In this document: in pieces, positions 16,862 to 25,433 of the stretch | How the letters are laid out: the number at the start of each line of letters is the position of its first letter | Position numbering within the stretch: the stretch's first letter is position 1 | DNA from: Pseudomonadota bacterium | GTDB taxonomy: Bacteria; Pseudomonadota; Alphaproteobacteria; Rhodobacterales; Rhodobacteraceae | Reading direction: 5' to 3' | NCBI GenBank assembly: GCA_020161655.1 | Contig: JAIUPC010000007.1 | Location: 1 to 64,000, forward strand | DNA: 64,000 bases | The notes under the pieces: generated by a model | Told to the model about the DNA's origin: nothing | Seen by the model: only the letters and a program-made list of their open reading frames with translations | Databases searched by the model: none | Program-made: the position numbers and the translations under genes

Positions 16862-17634
16862 CCACGCCCGGCCACGCCCCCGCCAAGGCTCCGCGTGAGC
16901 TTGCCGGCAATGTCGATGGCCTGAATGCAGCAATCGGCCAGGCTGACGGTATCGCCGAAACGTTCGATATGCGGCATGGTCAGCGCTGCCACGGCATGGC
17001 CGGTATGGTCGATGATCGGGACCGAGATATTGACCACGCCCTTGATGACGAAGCTGTCGACGACCTCGTGCCCCCGCTTCCTGATGTCGATGAGTTCGGC
17101 CCTGAGCCGGGCCACGTCGACGCCATCGGGCAATGGCGCGCGGCGGAGCATGTCGGCAAGCTCCTCCTCGCTCTGATAGGCCATCATCACCCGGCCCGAA
17201 GATGCCCGCCACATGTCGACGCGGGTGCCGAGCCGGACGCTCATCACATGCCGCGCCGGCGGATCGACCTGCCCGATGATGAGAACGGCATCATCCGAAA
17301 TGACAGCAAGGTGCACCGACTGGTTGGTCTGATGCGCCAGATCGCGCATCAGCGGCCCTGCCGCCGTGGTCAGGCGGTGGATCAGCGGGGTCCGGTGCGC
17401 CACCTCGAAAAGCAGCGTGGTCAGGACATATCTGTCCGACCCGTGGTTCTGGGCAATGTAGCCGCGCTGCTGCAACACCACCAGCATGCGGAAAATCTCC
17501 GATACCGAGCGGCCAAGGACGCGGGCGATCTCGCTCAAGGACAGGCCGGTATCGGTCGAGGACAGCAACTCAAGAATGTCGAGCCCCTTCTCCAGCGCCG
17601 GAGCGGTGTATTTCTGGGGCTTCGCGTCGGTCAT
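16858..17634 (-). CDS. IclR-family transcriptional regulator
   Basis: The 258-aa protein has an N-terminal winged helix (APALEKGLDILELL, LSLSEIARVLGRSVSEIFRML) and a C-terminal effector-binding domain (MSVRLGTRVDMWRASSGRVMMAY, ISVPIIDHTGHAVAALTM). I chose the ATG at 17634 because the homology begins there; an upstream frame to 17706 adds only unrelated residues. It is transcribed convergently with the oxidoreductase gene and overlaps its end by four bases. It probably controls the two divergent units meeting at about 15300 in response to a pathway acid. Confidence 0.87.
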   Translation of the reverse strand: MTDAKPQKYTAPALEKGLDILELLSSTDTGLSLSEIARVLGRSVSEIFRMLVVLQQRGYIAQNHGSDRYVLTTLLFEVAHRTPLIHRLTTAAGPLMRDLAHQTNQSVHLAVISDDAVLIIGQVDPPARHVMSVRLGTRVDMWRASSGRVMMAYQSEEELADMLRRAPLPDGVDVARLRAELIDIRKRGHEVVDSFVIKGVVNISVPIIDHTGHAVAALTMPHIERFGDTVSLADCCIQAIDIAGKLTRSLGGGVAGRG

Positions 17635-17906
17635 GGTTCCTGTTGTCGCTTGGCGGCGGTCGCGCCTTGTCCCGGGAATCTTATGGCCTGCGCGTTCACT
17701 GTTCAATCCGGGTCGAGCAGCGTCTTAAACACCTCGGTTTACTAAGAAACGCGCGCCGGAAGCCCTCTTTGGCGGGAACCGGCGGCCAGGGGGCATCCGA
17801 CCAAAGGATGAGGCGTTACGACCATTTCGGAGTCGCTTGAAAAGGGTCGATGGTGCAATCTCTGTCCGCGGCCGCACACAATGCGGTTGGTGATGAGGAG
17901 GAAACC
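17635..17906. promoter_or_regulatory. Divergent intergenic region between the IclR gene and pqqA
   Basis: About 270 bases without a gene. It must carry the promoter of the IclR gene (leftward) and of pqqABCDE (rightward). A GAGGAGG ribosome site is visible at about 17895-17901, six bases before the pqqA ATG. I see no convincing -35/-10 pair or long inverted repeat. Confidence 0.45.
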
Positions 17907-18002
17907 ATGGCCTGGACGAAACCCGTGATCCGCGAAATCGAATGCGGCATGGAAATCAACATGTACGGCCCGTCGGAAGACGAGGGCGGCGTACTGTTCT
18001 GA
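17907..18002 (+). CDS. pqqA: PQQ precursor peptide PqqA
   Basis: A 31-aa peptide beginning MAWTKPVIREIECGM. It carries the conserved EINMY segment in which E16 and Y20 are joined to become the PQQ backbone, and ends GGVLF. The start follows a strong GAGGAGG site. It heads the pqqABCDE operon and is the ribosomally made substrate cross-linked by the PqqE radical SAM enzyme with the PqqD chaperone. Length and motif are standard. Confidence 0.96.
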   Translation: MAWTKPVIREIECGMEINMYGPSEDEGGVLF

Positions 18003-18019
18003 GGGCGCGACAGGCCGGC

Positions 18020-18916
18020 ATGGGCTTTCGCGCGCGAATTCTTGGGGCAGCTGCCGGTGGCGGTCTGCCCCAATGGAACTGCGGATGTCAGAACTGCCGG
18101 CTGGCCCGTGAAGGGGCGATCCCGTCCCTGACGCAATCCTCGCTCGCCGTCACGGCGAACGGCGCGGACTGGGCGGTACTGAATGCCTCGCCCGATATCA
18201 GGGCGCAACTGACAGCCAGCCGCGCCCTAGCGCCGACGGGGTTGCGAGAAGTCCCGATACGGTCGGTGCTGCTGACCAATGGCGATATCGACCATGTGGC
18301 CGGCCTTTTGACCTTACGCGAGATGCAGCCCTTCACGCTTTTCGCCACTGCCGGCATTCATGCGGTTCTCGACGCGAACCCGATCTTCGCCGCGCTGAAG
18401 CCTTCGGTCGTGACCCGAAGCGAGGTGGCGCTCGACCAGCCTTTCGCCTTGGCGCCCGGGCTGACAGCGACGCTTTTCGCCGTGCCGGGCAAGGTGCCGC
18501 TCTATCTGGAGGGTGATACGGTGGACACGCAGCTTTTGGGCGAACAGACCGTCGGCGTGAAGCTTGAGGCCGGGGGTCGGACCGCCTTCTACATCCCCGG
18601 CTGCGCCGCGCTGACCGGAGACCTCGCCCAACGGCTGGATGGCGCGGCAGCGGTCTTCTTTGACGGCACGCTCTGGACGGATGACGAGATGCTGCGCCTC
18701 GGGCTTGGCTCCAAGACCGGGGCGCGGATGGGCCATATGTCGATGTCGGGACCGGATGGGTCGATCGCCGCCTTCGCCGGGATCGACGTCGGCCAGAAGG
18801 TCTATGTGCACATGAACAACACCAACCCCGTCCTTCACCCCGCCTCCCCCGAACGGGCCGAGGCTGTGGCGGCGGGCTGGATCATCGGTGCGGACGGGCT
18901 GGAGATCACGCCATGA
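18020..18916 (+). CDS. pqqB: PQQ biosynthesis protein PqqB
   Basis: The 298-aa metallo-beta-lactamase-fold protein starts MGFRARILGAAAGGGLPQWNC, the normal PqqB N terminus, at 18020; the longer frame to 17942 would overlap pqqA. CGCQNCRLAR (zinc-knuckle cysteines) and NGDIDHVAGLL are visible. PqqB is an iron-dependent hydroxylase acting on the Glu-Tyr intermediate. It follows pqqA by 17 bases and overlaps pqqC by four. Confidence 0.95.
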   Translation: MGFRARILGAAAGGGLPQWNCGCQNCRLAREGAIPSLTQSSLAVTANGADWAVLNASPDIRAQLTASRALAPTGLREVPIRSVLLTNGDIDHVAGLLTLREMQPFTLFATAGIHAVLDANPIFAALKPSVVTRSEVALDQPFALAPGLTATLFAVPGKVPLYLEGDTVDTQLLGEQTVGVKLEAGGRTAFYIPGCAALTGDLAQRLDGAAAVFFDGTLWTDDEMLRLGLGSKTGARMGHMSMSGPDGSIAAFAGIDVGQKVYVHMNNTNPVLHPASPERAEAVAAGWIIGADGLEITP

Positions 18917-19671
18917 CGGATAGGCCGCAAAGCCGCGAGGCATTCGAAGCCCGCCTGCGCCAGATCGGCGCGGAGCGTTACCACGACCGCCACCCGTTCC
19001 ATCACCTTCTTCATGGCGGCGGCTGCACGCCCGATCAGGTCCGTGCCTGGGTCATCAACCGCTATTACTATCAGCATTCGATCCCGATGAAGGACGCGGC
19101 CTTCATGTCCCGCGTCGATGACCCCGTCCTTCGCCGCGCCTGGCGCAAGCGGATAGAGGATCATGACGGCACCGATGAGAACGAAGGCGGCATCCGCCGC
19201 TGGCTGAGGCTCGCCGAGGCGGTGGGGCTTGACCCCGAATATGTCGCATCGTGCCGAGGCGTGATGCCGGCGACGCGCTTTGCCGTCGATGCCTATGTCC
19301 GCTTCGTCCGCGACAAGACCCTGCTGGAGGCGGTTGCCGCCTCGCTGACCGAGCTCTTCGCCCCGGCGATCCATGCCAACCGCATCGAGGGGCTCTTGAA
19401 GCACTATCACTTCGCCAATGACGCCTCGCTCAGCTACTTCCGCAAGAGGTTGAAGGAAGCCCCGAAAGACGTTGCTTTCGGCCTGAAATGGGTGCTCGAC
19501 CATGCCGACACCGGCGAAAGACAGGACATGGCCGCCGCCGCCCTGACCTTCAAGACCGACGTTCTCTGGGCGCAGCTTGACGCGCTTCAATCGGCCTATG
19601 TCGAACCCGGCCGCATCCCGCCGGGCGCCTGGGTGCCGGGCGAGGGCCTCATGCTCGCGAGGGCATCGTGA
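18913..19671 (+). CDS. pqqC: Pyrroloquinoline-quinone synthase PqqC
   Basis: The 252-aa all-helical oxidase catalyses the final ring closure and eight-electron oxidation to PQQ. Conserved features include RYHDRHPFHHLLHGG near the N terminus, INRYYYQHSIPMKDA, and the KHYHFANDASLSYF segment with active-site histidines and aromatic residues. Length is typical. It overlaps pqqB and pqqD by four bases each, showing tight coupling. Confidence 0.96.
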   Translation: MTDRPQSREAFEARLRQIGAERYHDRHPFHHLLHGGGCTPDQVRAWVINRYYYQHSIPMKDAAFMSRVDDPVLRRAWRKRIEDHDGTDENEGGIRRWLRLAEAVGLDPEYVASCRGVMPATRFAVDAYVRFVRDKTLLEAVAASLTELFAPAIHANRIEGLLKHYHFANDASLSYFRKRLKEAPKDVAFGLKWVLDHADTGERQDMAAAALTFKTDVLWAQLDALQSAYVEPGRIPPGAWVPGEGLMLARAS

Positions 19672-19946
19672 TGGACCCCACCGCCATCCCCGACCTGCCC
19701 CGTGGCGTGCGCGTCCACTTCGACAAGGTGCGCGAGACCTGGGTGCTTCTGGCGCCCGAACGCACCGTGACGCTCGACCCGGTGGCCCATGCGATCCTGT
19801 CGGAGGTCGACGGGAAGCGCAGCTTTGGCGAGATCACTGCCCGGCTCGCCGAACTGTATGCCGCCCCGCAAGATCAGATCGCCGCCGACAGCGCCGGCTT
19901 CCTCGGCGCGCTCCGTGACCGGCTGTTCCTGGACCTTGCGTCATGA
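19668..19946 (+). CDS. pqqD: PQQ biosynthesis peptide chaperone PqqD
   Basis: The 92-aa protein has the RiPP recognition element fold that presents PqqA to PqqE: PRGVRVHFDKVRETWVLLAPER, then DPVAHAILSEVDGKRSFGEI. Length matches stand-alone PqqD. It overlaps both neighbours by four bases. Confidence 0.95.
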   Translation: MMDPTAIPDLPRGVRVHFDKVRETWVLLAPERTVTLDPVAHAILSEVDGKRSFGEITARLAELYAAPQDQIAADSAGFLGALRDRLFLDLAS

Positions 19947-21103
19947 CGATCCGCCCGCCCATCGCCATGCTCGCGGAACTGACGCACCGCTGCCCGCTCT
20001 CCTGCCCCTATTGCTCCAACCCGGTGGAACTCGCCCGGACCGAGACGGAGCTTCCGACCGAAGACTGGGTGCGGGTCTTCGGTGAGGCGGCAGAGCTTGG
20101 CGTCCTGCAACTCCACCTGTCGGGCGGCGAACCCGCCTCGCGCCGCAACCTTGCGGAGCTTGTGCGGGCGGCACGCGCGGCGGGGCTTTACACCAACCTC
20201 ATCACCTCCGGCATCGGCCTGACCGAGGCGCGGCTGCGCGAACTCGACGCGGCTGGGCTTGACCATATCCAGCTGTCGCTTCAGGGCACGGATGCGGAAA
20301 TGGCCGATGCGATCGGGGGTTACAGGGGCGGCTTCATGCGGAAGATGCAGGTCGCCGGATGGATCAAGGCCATCGGCTTTCCCCTGACACTGAACACCGT
20401 CCTCCACCGCCGCAACCTGCACCAGTTGCCGCGCGCGCTGGAGATGGCCGAGGAGATGGGAGCCAGGCGGATCGAGGTGGCGACGGTCCAGTTCCACGGC
20501 TGGGCGCTGAAAAACCGCGATGCGCTGATGCCCACGCGCGAGCAGGCCAAGGAAGCGACCCGCATCGTCGCCGAGGCGCGGGCGCGGCTGAAGGGGCGGC
20601 TCGTCGTGGACTACGTGCCCGCCGACTACCACTCCGACTATCCCAAGCGCTGCATGGGCGGCTGGGGGACGACCGGCCTCAACGTGGCACCGGACGGCAC
20701 CGTCCTGCCCTGCCATGCTGCGCAGACTATTCCGCACCTGACATTCGAGAATGTCCGCGACAAGCCGCTTTCCGAGATCTGGTATCAGTCCCCGGCCTTC
20801 AACGCCTATCGCGGCACCGGCTGGATGCCCGAACCCTGCCAGAGCTGCGACCGGCGCGAGGCGGATTTCGGTGGCTGCCGCTGCCAGGCGATGGCGCTTG
20901 CGGGCGATGCCGGGGCGACCGATCCGGTCTGCATCAAGTCCCCGCACCACGCAGCGCTGCAGGCCCGCGCCGCGGCCCATGCCGAGGGCCCGGATGCGCT
21001 GATTTACCGCATCGCGCCGGGCAAGCCCTTGCCCCTTATTGCGGGTGCCGCGACAGGCTCCGAGGCCCGGCCAGCGGAGCGAATCGCGGCTGAAAACAGT
21101 TAA
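19943..21103 (+). CDS. pqqE: PqqA peptide cyclase PqqE (radical SAM)
   Basis: The 386-aa enzyme has the radical SAM cluster motif CPLSCPYC (C17, C21, C24) and C-terminal SPASM cysteines (CQSCDRREADFGGCRCQA). It forms the carbon-carbon bond between E16 and Y20 of PqqA. It ends the operon. No pqqF/pqqG protease gene follows, so release of the peptide must rely on a protease encoded elsewhere. No PQQ-dependent dehydrogenase is encoded in the window. Confidence 0.96.
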   Translation: MTIRPPIAMLAELTHRCPLSCPYCSNPVELARTETELPTEDWVRVFGEAAELGVLQLHLSGGEPASRRNLAELVRAARAAGLYTNLITSGIGLTEARLRELDAAGLDHIQLSLQGTDAEMADAIGGYRGGFMRKMQVAGWIKAIGFPLTLNTVLHRRNLHQLPRALEMAEEMGARRIEVATVQFHGWALKNRDALMPTREQAKEATRIVAEARARLKGRLVVDYVPADYHSDYPKRCMGGWGTTGLNVAPDGTVLPCHAAQTIPHLTFENVRDKPLSEIWYQSPAFNAYRGTGWMPEPCQSCDRREADFGGCRCQAMALAGDAGATDPVCIKSPHHAALQARAAAHAEGPDALIYRIAPGKPLPLIAGAATGSEARPAERIAAENS

Positions 21104-21350
21104 TGCGCGGTGAAACCCCGCCTCCGGGCGCCAACAAACCGGACTGACGGTCACATCCACTGTTCAGCGATTCGAGACGATTCCGGTGTTCCCCGGCTAT
21201 CGGACACCCGAGGGGCGCGTTATTCCGCCGATCGCGCAATCGCCCGCGTTTCGCCCCATGCTTTGCCGCAATTTTGCCGCATGTGGCCCGCACAGCATCT
21301 TTGGTGCGCAGTGTCTCTGACAACTGGCCGATTGTGTGAAGGGGTATTCG

Positions 21351-23102
21351 ATGACCGACTATTCTGTCGTGGCCAGCGATCAAGCAGCCAGTTCCCGGCC
21401 TCGCGGCCGCTTTCGGCGTCTCGACCGTTTCCGGCGTGAGGAAGACGGCTCGCTGCTGATCTTCGGCCTCTTCTGCTTCGTCATGATGCTGCTTCTCGCC
21501 GGGGTCGCGCTCGACCTCATGCGGTTCGAGGAACGGCGCACCACGCTCCAGAACACCATCGACCGCGCCTCGCTCGCCGCAGCCGACCTGCAGCAGTCCC
21601 TGGTGCCGAAAGATGTGGTGAAGGACTACTTCGTCAAGGCCGGCCTGAAGCCGCCGACCGACGATCAGATCAAGGTGGTGGAAGGCGCCTTCGGCGATTC
21701 CCGCCGCGTGAGCATCGCGGTGTCGGAAACACTGCCGACCTGGTTCATGAAACTTGTGGGCATCAAGACCCTGTCGACCCCCGCCGTCTCGACCGCCGAA
21801 GAAAGCGTGGGCGAGATCGAGATATCTCTCATCCTCGACGTCTCAGGTTCGATGGCCGGCAGCCGGATCGCCAACCTCAAGCCCGCAGCCAAGTCCTTCG
21901 TCGACCAGATCTTCGATTCAACCGAAGAAGGCAACGTCTCCATCTCGATCATCCCCTATGCAACGCAGGTCGCGCTGACCGACACGTTCATCGACCAGTT
22001 CAACGTCACGCAAGAGCAGACCACCTCGAACTGCATCGAGTTCGATCCTGCCGAAGGTGACTACACCAGCACGGCCATGGCTGTCGGCGGAGCACGGGTT
22101 TACCAGCGCAACGGGCATTTCGACCCATTCTACAAGATCAGCCCGGTCACCGGCAACAACGGCGCGATACCGAACTGTTCGACTGACGTCCGGAACGCGG
22201 TCCTGCCGTTTTCGGATGACCGCGACGTGCTCAAGGCCCACATCGACGGTCTTCAGGCCAAGGGCAACACCTCGATCGACCTCGGCATGAAATGGGGTGC
22301 GGCACTTCTTGACCCGTCTGTCCGGCCGATCGTGACCAGCATGATCGGCAACAACGATCTTTCCGGGAACGTCGCCGGCCGCCCCTTCAACTACGACAAC
22401 GGCAAATCGCTGAAGGTCATCGTCCTGATGACGGATGGCGAGAACACCACTGAATACAAGCTCAGGAATGCCTCGAACGGCGGGCCGTACAACACCGGGC
22501 TGAGCCGCGTGTGGAGCAACCGCCACTACACGCAGAACGCCAGCACGACCGACGATTTCACGGTCAACCAGTATTCGCTCTACGACGAAAACAAGAACCA
22601 GTGGTATTCCGTCGAGGCTGGCCTCTGGCTGGATCACCCCTGGGGTGACGGTTCGCGCTCGGTGACGACCTGCGGCAAGAAAAGCTGCTCGACCACCGTC
22701 GTCAACGATACCGGTTTTTCGGGCAGTCCGCGCGCAGTGCAGCTGACCTGGCCGGAAGTCTGGGCGACGATGGGCATCAACTATCTGTCGGACAACATCA
22801 TCTATCCGGCCTATGGCAACAGCTCGTCCACCCGCAACCAGTGGCGGTCGAACTCGGTCAGCAGCCCGAAGGTCAACACCACCGTCTACAGCCAGAAGGA
22901 CGCGCAGACCGAGTCGCTCTGCAATGCGGCCAAGAACCAGGATGTGCGGATCTACACCATCGCCTTCGAAGCGCCGTCGCGCGGCCAGACCTTGCTGTCG
23001 AAATGCGCGAGCGCCGGGTACTATGAAGTCGAGGGCAATGACATCCAGGACGCGTTCTCGGGGATCGTCCAGTCGATCAACAAGCTCAGGTTGACCCACT
23101 GA
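21351..23102 (+). CDS. TadG-like pilus assembly protein with von Willebrand factor A domain
   Basis: The 583-aa protein has a TadE/TadG-type N-terminal membrane segment (about residues 35-55, preceded by RREEDGSLLIFG), then a VWA domain with MIDAS motif DVSGS (163-167) and a later MTDGEN. The start at 21351 was chosen; an upstream GTG at 21336 is possible. The extracellular part has paired cysteines. It lies directly before two TadE-like genes. Such proteins sit at the inner membrane or periplasm as minor pilins or adhesins of Flp/Tad pili. Confidence 0.85.
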   Translation: MTDYSVVASDQAASSRPRGRFRRLDRFRREEDGSLLIFGLFCFVMMLLLAGVALDLMRFEERRTTLQNTIDRASLAAADLQQSLVPKDVVKDYFVKAGLKPPTDDQIKVVEGAFGDSRRVSIAVSETLPTWFMKLVGIKTLSTPAVSTAEESVGEIEISLILDVSGSMAGSRIANLKPAAKSFVDQIFDSTEEGNVSISIIPYATQVALTDTFIDQFNVTQEQTTSNCIEFDPAEGDYTSTAMAVGGARVYQRNGHFDPFYKISPVTGNNGAIPNCSTDVRNAVLPFSDDRDVLKAHIDGLQAKGNTSIDLGMKWGAALLDPSVRPIVTSMIGNNDLSGNVAGRPFNYDNGKSLKVIVLMTDGENTTEYKLRNASNGGPYNTGLSRVWSNRHYTQNASTTDDFTVNQYSLYDENKNQWYSVEAGLWLDHPWGDGSRSVTTCGKKSCSTTVVNDTGFSGSPRAVQLTWPEVWATMGINYLSDNIIYPAYGNSSSTRNQWRSNSVSSPKVNTTVYSQKDAQTESLCNAAKNQDVRIYTIAFEAPSRGQTLLSKCASAGYYEVEGNDIQDAFSGIVQSINKLRLTH

Positions 23103-23656
23103 TGTCTGCGCTCATGTCAAATCTGAAGCTGCGGCTGGCGCGCGCGGCACGGGAAGAGGATGGCACCGCGACCATTCCGTTCCTTCTCTTCCTGCCGTTC
23201 TTCATGATGCTTGTCATTTCCTCGCTGGAAATGGGCGTCCTGATGATGCGCCACGTCATGCTTGAGCGCGGGCTCGACCTTTCCGTGCGCGACCTCAGGC
23301 TGGGAACCTTCACAGGCGACTATGAAGACTTCAAGCGCAACATCTGCAATCGCGCGGGCGTCATCCCCGACTGCATGAACGTGCTTGTCGTCGAACTCAG
23401 GCCCGTATCGACCGTGACATGGGAGCCGCTGGCCTCGGGTGCGATCTGCATCGACCGCGCCAATCCGCTCGCGCCGCTCGGCAACCCCTTCGACGAGGGC
23501 GCGGGCGACCAGCTGATGCTGGTCCGCGCCTGCGCCAAGTTCGATCCCATCGTGCCGACGACCGGCATCGGCTTCCAGCTGCCCAAGGACAATACCGGGG
23601 CCTACGCGCTGGTGTCGACCACCGCCTTTGTCAACGAACCCGAGCCGGGAGGCTGA
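23102..23656 (+). CDS. TadE-like minor pseudopilin 1
   Basis: The 184-aa protein begins with a basic stretch and EEDGTATIPFLLFLPFFMMLVISSLEMGV, read here in parts, the TadE-like processing region and hydrophobic helix. Four cysteines follow in the periplasmic part. Its ATG overlaps the last base of the TadG-like gene's stop codon. Probably a minor pilin or assembly factor of a Tad-like apparatus. Confidence 0.8.
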   Translation: MSALMSNLKLRLARAAREEDGTATIPFLLFLPFFMMLVISSLEMGVLMMRHVMLERGLDLSVRDLRLGTFTGDYEDFKRNICNRAGVIPDCMNVLVVELRPVSTVTWEPLASGAICIDRANPLAPLGNPFDEGAGDQLMLVRACAKFDPIVPTTGIGFQLPKDNTGAYALVSTTAFVNEPEPGG

Positions 23657-23658
23657 TC

Positions 23659-24309
23659 ATGACCGTTCTTTCTCGACTCAGGATGATCGGCCGTCGTTTC
23701 ACGGCCAGCGAAACGGGTTCCATGCCGGTGGAAGGCGTGATCGCCAGTTCCTTCCTGATCTGGTGGTACGTCGCATCGTTCCAGTTCTTCGATGCCTTCC
23801 GCCAGAAGAACATCAACCAGAAGGGCGCCTACACGATCGCCGACCTCGTTTCCCGGTCAACCGATCCGGTCGACGAGGACTACATCGAGGGGATGAACAC
23901 CCTTTTCGACTACATCACCTTCTCGAACGAGCCGACGACGATCCGCGTCTCCAGCGTGTTCTGGGACGATGACGAGGCGCGCAACAAGATCGCCTGGTCC
24001 TATGGCACCGGCGCTACGCCCGGCCTGACGACCGACGAACTTCAGGACCGGGCAAACCGTATCCCCGTGATGGCAACGGGCGACTATGTCGTGGTCGTTG
24101 AGACGTTCATGGCCTATGAACCGATCTTCAACATCGGCCTTGATGCCCAGTGGTTCAAGCAGTTCATCACCACCCGCCCCCGCTTCACCGGCTGCGTGAT
24201 GTGGGAAAAGCATGACGGTTCCATCCCGGCCTGCATCTACGACACCGACATCGACCCGTCCGACAACGACAGTGACGATGGCACAACCGACCCGAGCGTC
24301 GGAAGCTGA
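23659..24309 (+). CDS. TadE-like minor pseudopilin 2
   Basis: The 216-aa protein has ASETGSMPVEGVIASS, again the basic region and Glu-containing hydrophobic helix of TadE-type proteins, although the helix is interrupted by WWY. The C terminus is very acidic (DIDPSDNDSDDGTTDPS), which may bind calcium or lie outside the cell. It starts three bases after TadE 1 and is the last gene before a terminator. The major pilin, prepilin peptidase and secretion ATPase are not in the window. Confidence 0.72.
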   Translation: MTVLSRLRMIGRRFTASETGSMPVEGVIASSFLIWWYVASFQFFDAFRQKNINQKGAYTIADLVSRSTDPVDEDYIEGMNTLFDYITFSNEPTTIRVSSVFWDDDEARNKIAWSYGTGATPGLTTDELQDRANRIPVMATGDYVVVVETFMAYEPIFNIGLDAQWFKQFITTRPRFTGCVMWEKHDGSIPACIYDTDIDPSDNDSDDGTTDPSVGS

Positions 24310-24343
24310 TCCGGTCGGCCCGGAAATCTGATCTGCCCTTTCG

Positions 24344-24370
24344 CGCCCCAGTCTCAACGCCGGGGCGTTT
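24344..24370. terminator. Bidirectional intrinsic terminator
   Basis: A CGCCCC...GGGGCG stem with a 12-base loop is followed by TTT. It lies in the short gap between the last Tad-like gene and the convergently transcribed TetR gene, where a shared terminator is expected. Confidence 0.65.
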
Positions 24371-24384
24371 CGCTGCGCGCCACC

Positions 24385-24972
24385 TCAGGCGGCGACGGAC
24401 CTGCGCACCATGTCCCAGTAAAGATCGCCGACGGCGGCACGGCTCAGCCGACCGCCTTCGCGGTACCAGGTGTTGACGCCGGTCAGCATGGCGATGATGG
24501 CATAAGCGGCGATCTTGGCATCGCGGAGCGCGAAGATGCCCGCCGCCGCACCCTCGCTCAGGACCGTTTCAAGCCGGGTCTCATAGTCTCGGCGCAGCGT
24601 CTCGATGGCGGCGAAGTTTTCCGGCCCGAGGTTGCGAAGCTCCATGTAGGACAGGAAGACCGCGTCGGCGCGTTCGAGGTTGAAGCGGATATGGAAGCGC
24701 ACGAAGGCTTCGAGCCGCGCGACGGGCGCGCCGCCGGGATCGGCGGAGACCCAGTCGGCGATAAGGTCGTCCATGTGGGTCCGCAGAAGGTCAAGAAGCA
24801 GCGTCTCCTTGTCGGGCGTGTAAAGGTAGAGCGCCCCGGCCTGCACCCCCACCTCCGCCGCGATCTGGCGCATGGAGACGGCGGCAAATCCGTGCCGCGC
24901 AAAGAGCTTCAGCGCCGCGTCCCGGATGCGCGGGCCAGTGATTTCGGAATGAGAACCGGTCTTGCGGGCCAT
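24385..24972 (-). CDS. TetR-family transcriptional regulator
   Basis: The 195-aa protein, started at 24972 (MARKTGSHSEITG), has the TetR helix-turn-helix at about residues 15-60 (AALKLFARHGFAAVSMRQIAAEVGVQAGALYLYTPDKETLL). The C-terminal domain (LSYMELRNLGPENFAAIETLRRDYE) resembles regulators of acyl-CoA or branched-chain amino acid degradation, a tentative reading. A palindromic operator lies 15 bases upstream of the start, so autoregulation is likely. Targets are unknown; no catabolic gene is adjacent. Confidence 0.88.
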   Translation of the reverse strand: MARKTGSHSEITGPRIRDAALKLFARHGFAAVSMRQIAAEVGVQAGALYLYTPDKETLLLDLLRTHMDDLIADWVSADPGGAPVARLEAFVRFHIRFNLERADAVFLSYMELRNLGPENFAAIETLRRDYETRLETVLSEGAAAGIFALRDAKIAAYAIIAMLTGVNTWYREGGRLSRAAVGDLYWDMVRRSVAA

Positions 24973-24987
24973 GCCGGGCAGATTATA

Positions 24988-25001
24988 TGAACGCCCGTTC
25001 A
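24988..25001. promoter_or_regulatory. Palindromic operator TGAAC-N4-GTTCA of the TetR gene
   Basis: The perfect inverted repeat TGAACGCCCGTTCA sits in an AT-rich patch just upstream of the TetR-type gene. Size, spacing and position match operators bound by autoregulated TetR proteins. Confidence 0.68.
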
Positions 25002-25083
25002 ATACAATAGCGCCGATCCGGCCCGTCTTGCAGGCAGCCCGGCGGCCCTGCTACCTTGCGGCCACCGCCACCGGAGAAAGCCG

Positions 25084-25329
25084 ATGCTTCGCCCTGCCCT
25101 CCTGCTCGCAGCCATCGCCGCCCTCTCCGCCTGCGCGCCGGGTCCGGCGGTCGAGAATGCGTCATCGCCCGCCGTCACCGCCGCCGCCTACCCGAAGCTT
25201 GTGCCGCTCGACGCTGTCCTCGCAGCCGCGCCGCCGGCACCGGCGAGTGACCCTGCGGCCACGGTCGAGGCGCGGGCCGCACTTCTGAAGGCGCGCGCCG
25301 AGGCCTTGCGCGCCGCACCCCAGGGCTGA
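25084..25329 (+). CDS. Small alanine-rich lipoprotein
   Basis: The 81-aa protein begins MLRPALLLAAIAALSACAPG, a signal peptide with a clean lipobox LSAC, so it should be lipid-anchored at C17. The rest is alanine- and proline-rich with a short helical end (VEARAALLKARAEALRAAP). No catalytic motif is visible. It lies between the TetR operator region and hom, on the hom strand, with 104 bases to the hom start. Confidence 0.75.
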   Translation: MLRPALLLAAIAALSACAPGPAVENASSPAVTAAAYPKLVPLDAVLAAAPPAPASDPAATVEARAALLKARAEALRAAPQG

Positions 25330-25433
25330 TCCTGCCCGAGGCGCGCCAAGCCGCGTTGCAAGCAGTCGCGCAACGGGCTAACACCCGGCAGACAGGCGGG
25401 GCAAGGCGCCCTGCGGCCTTTGTGGAGTTTCCG

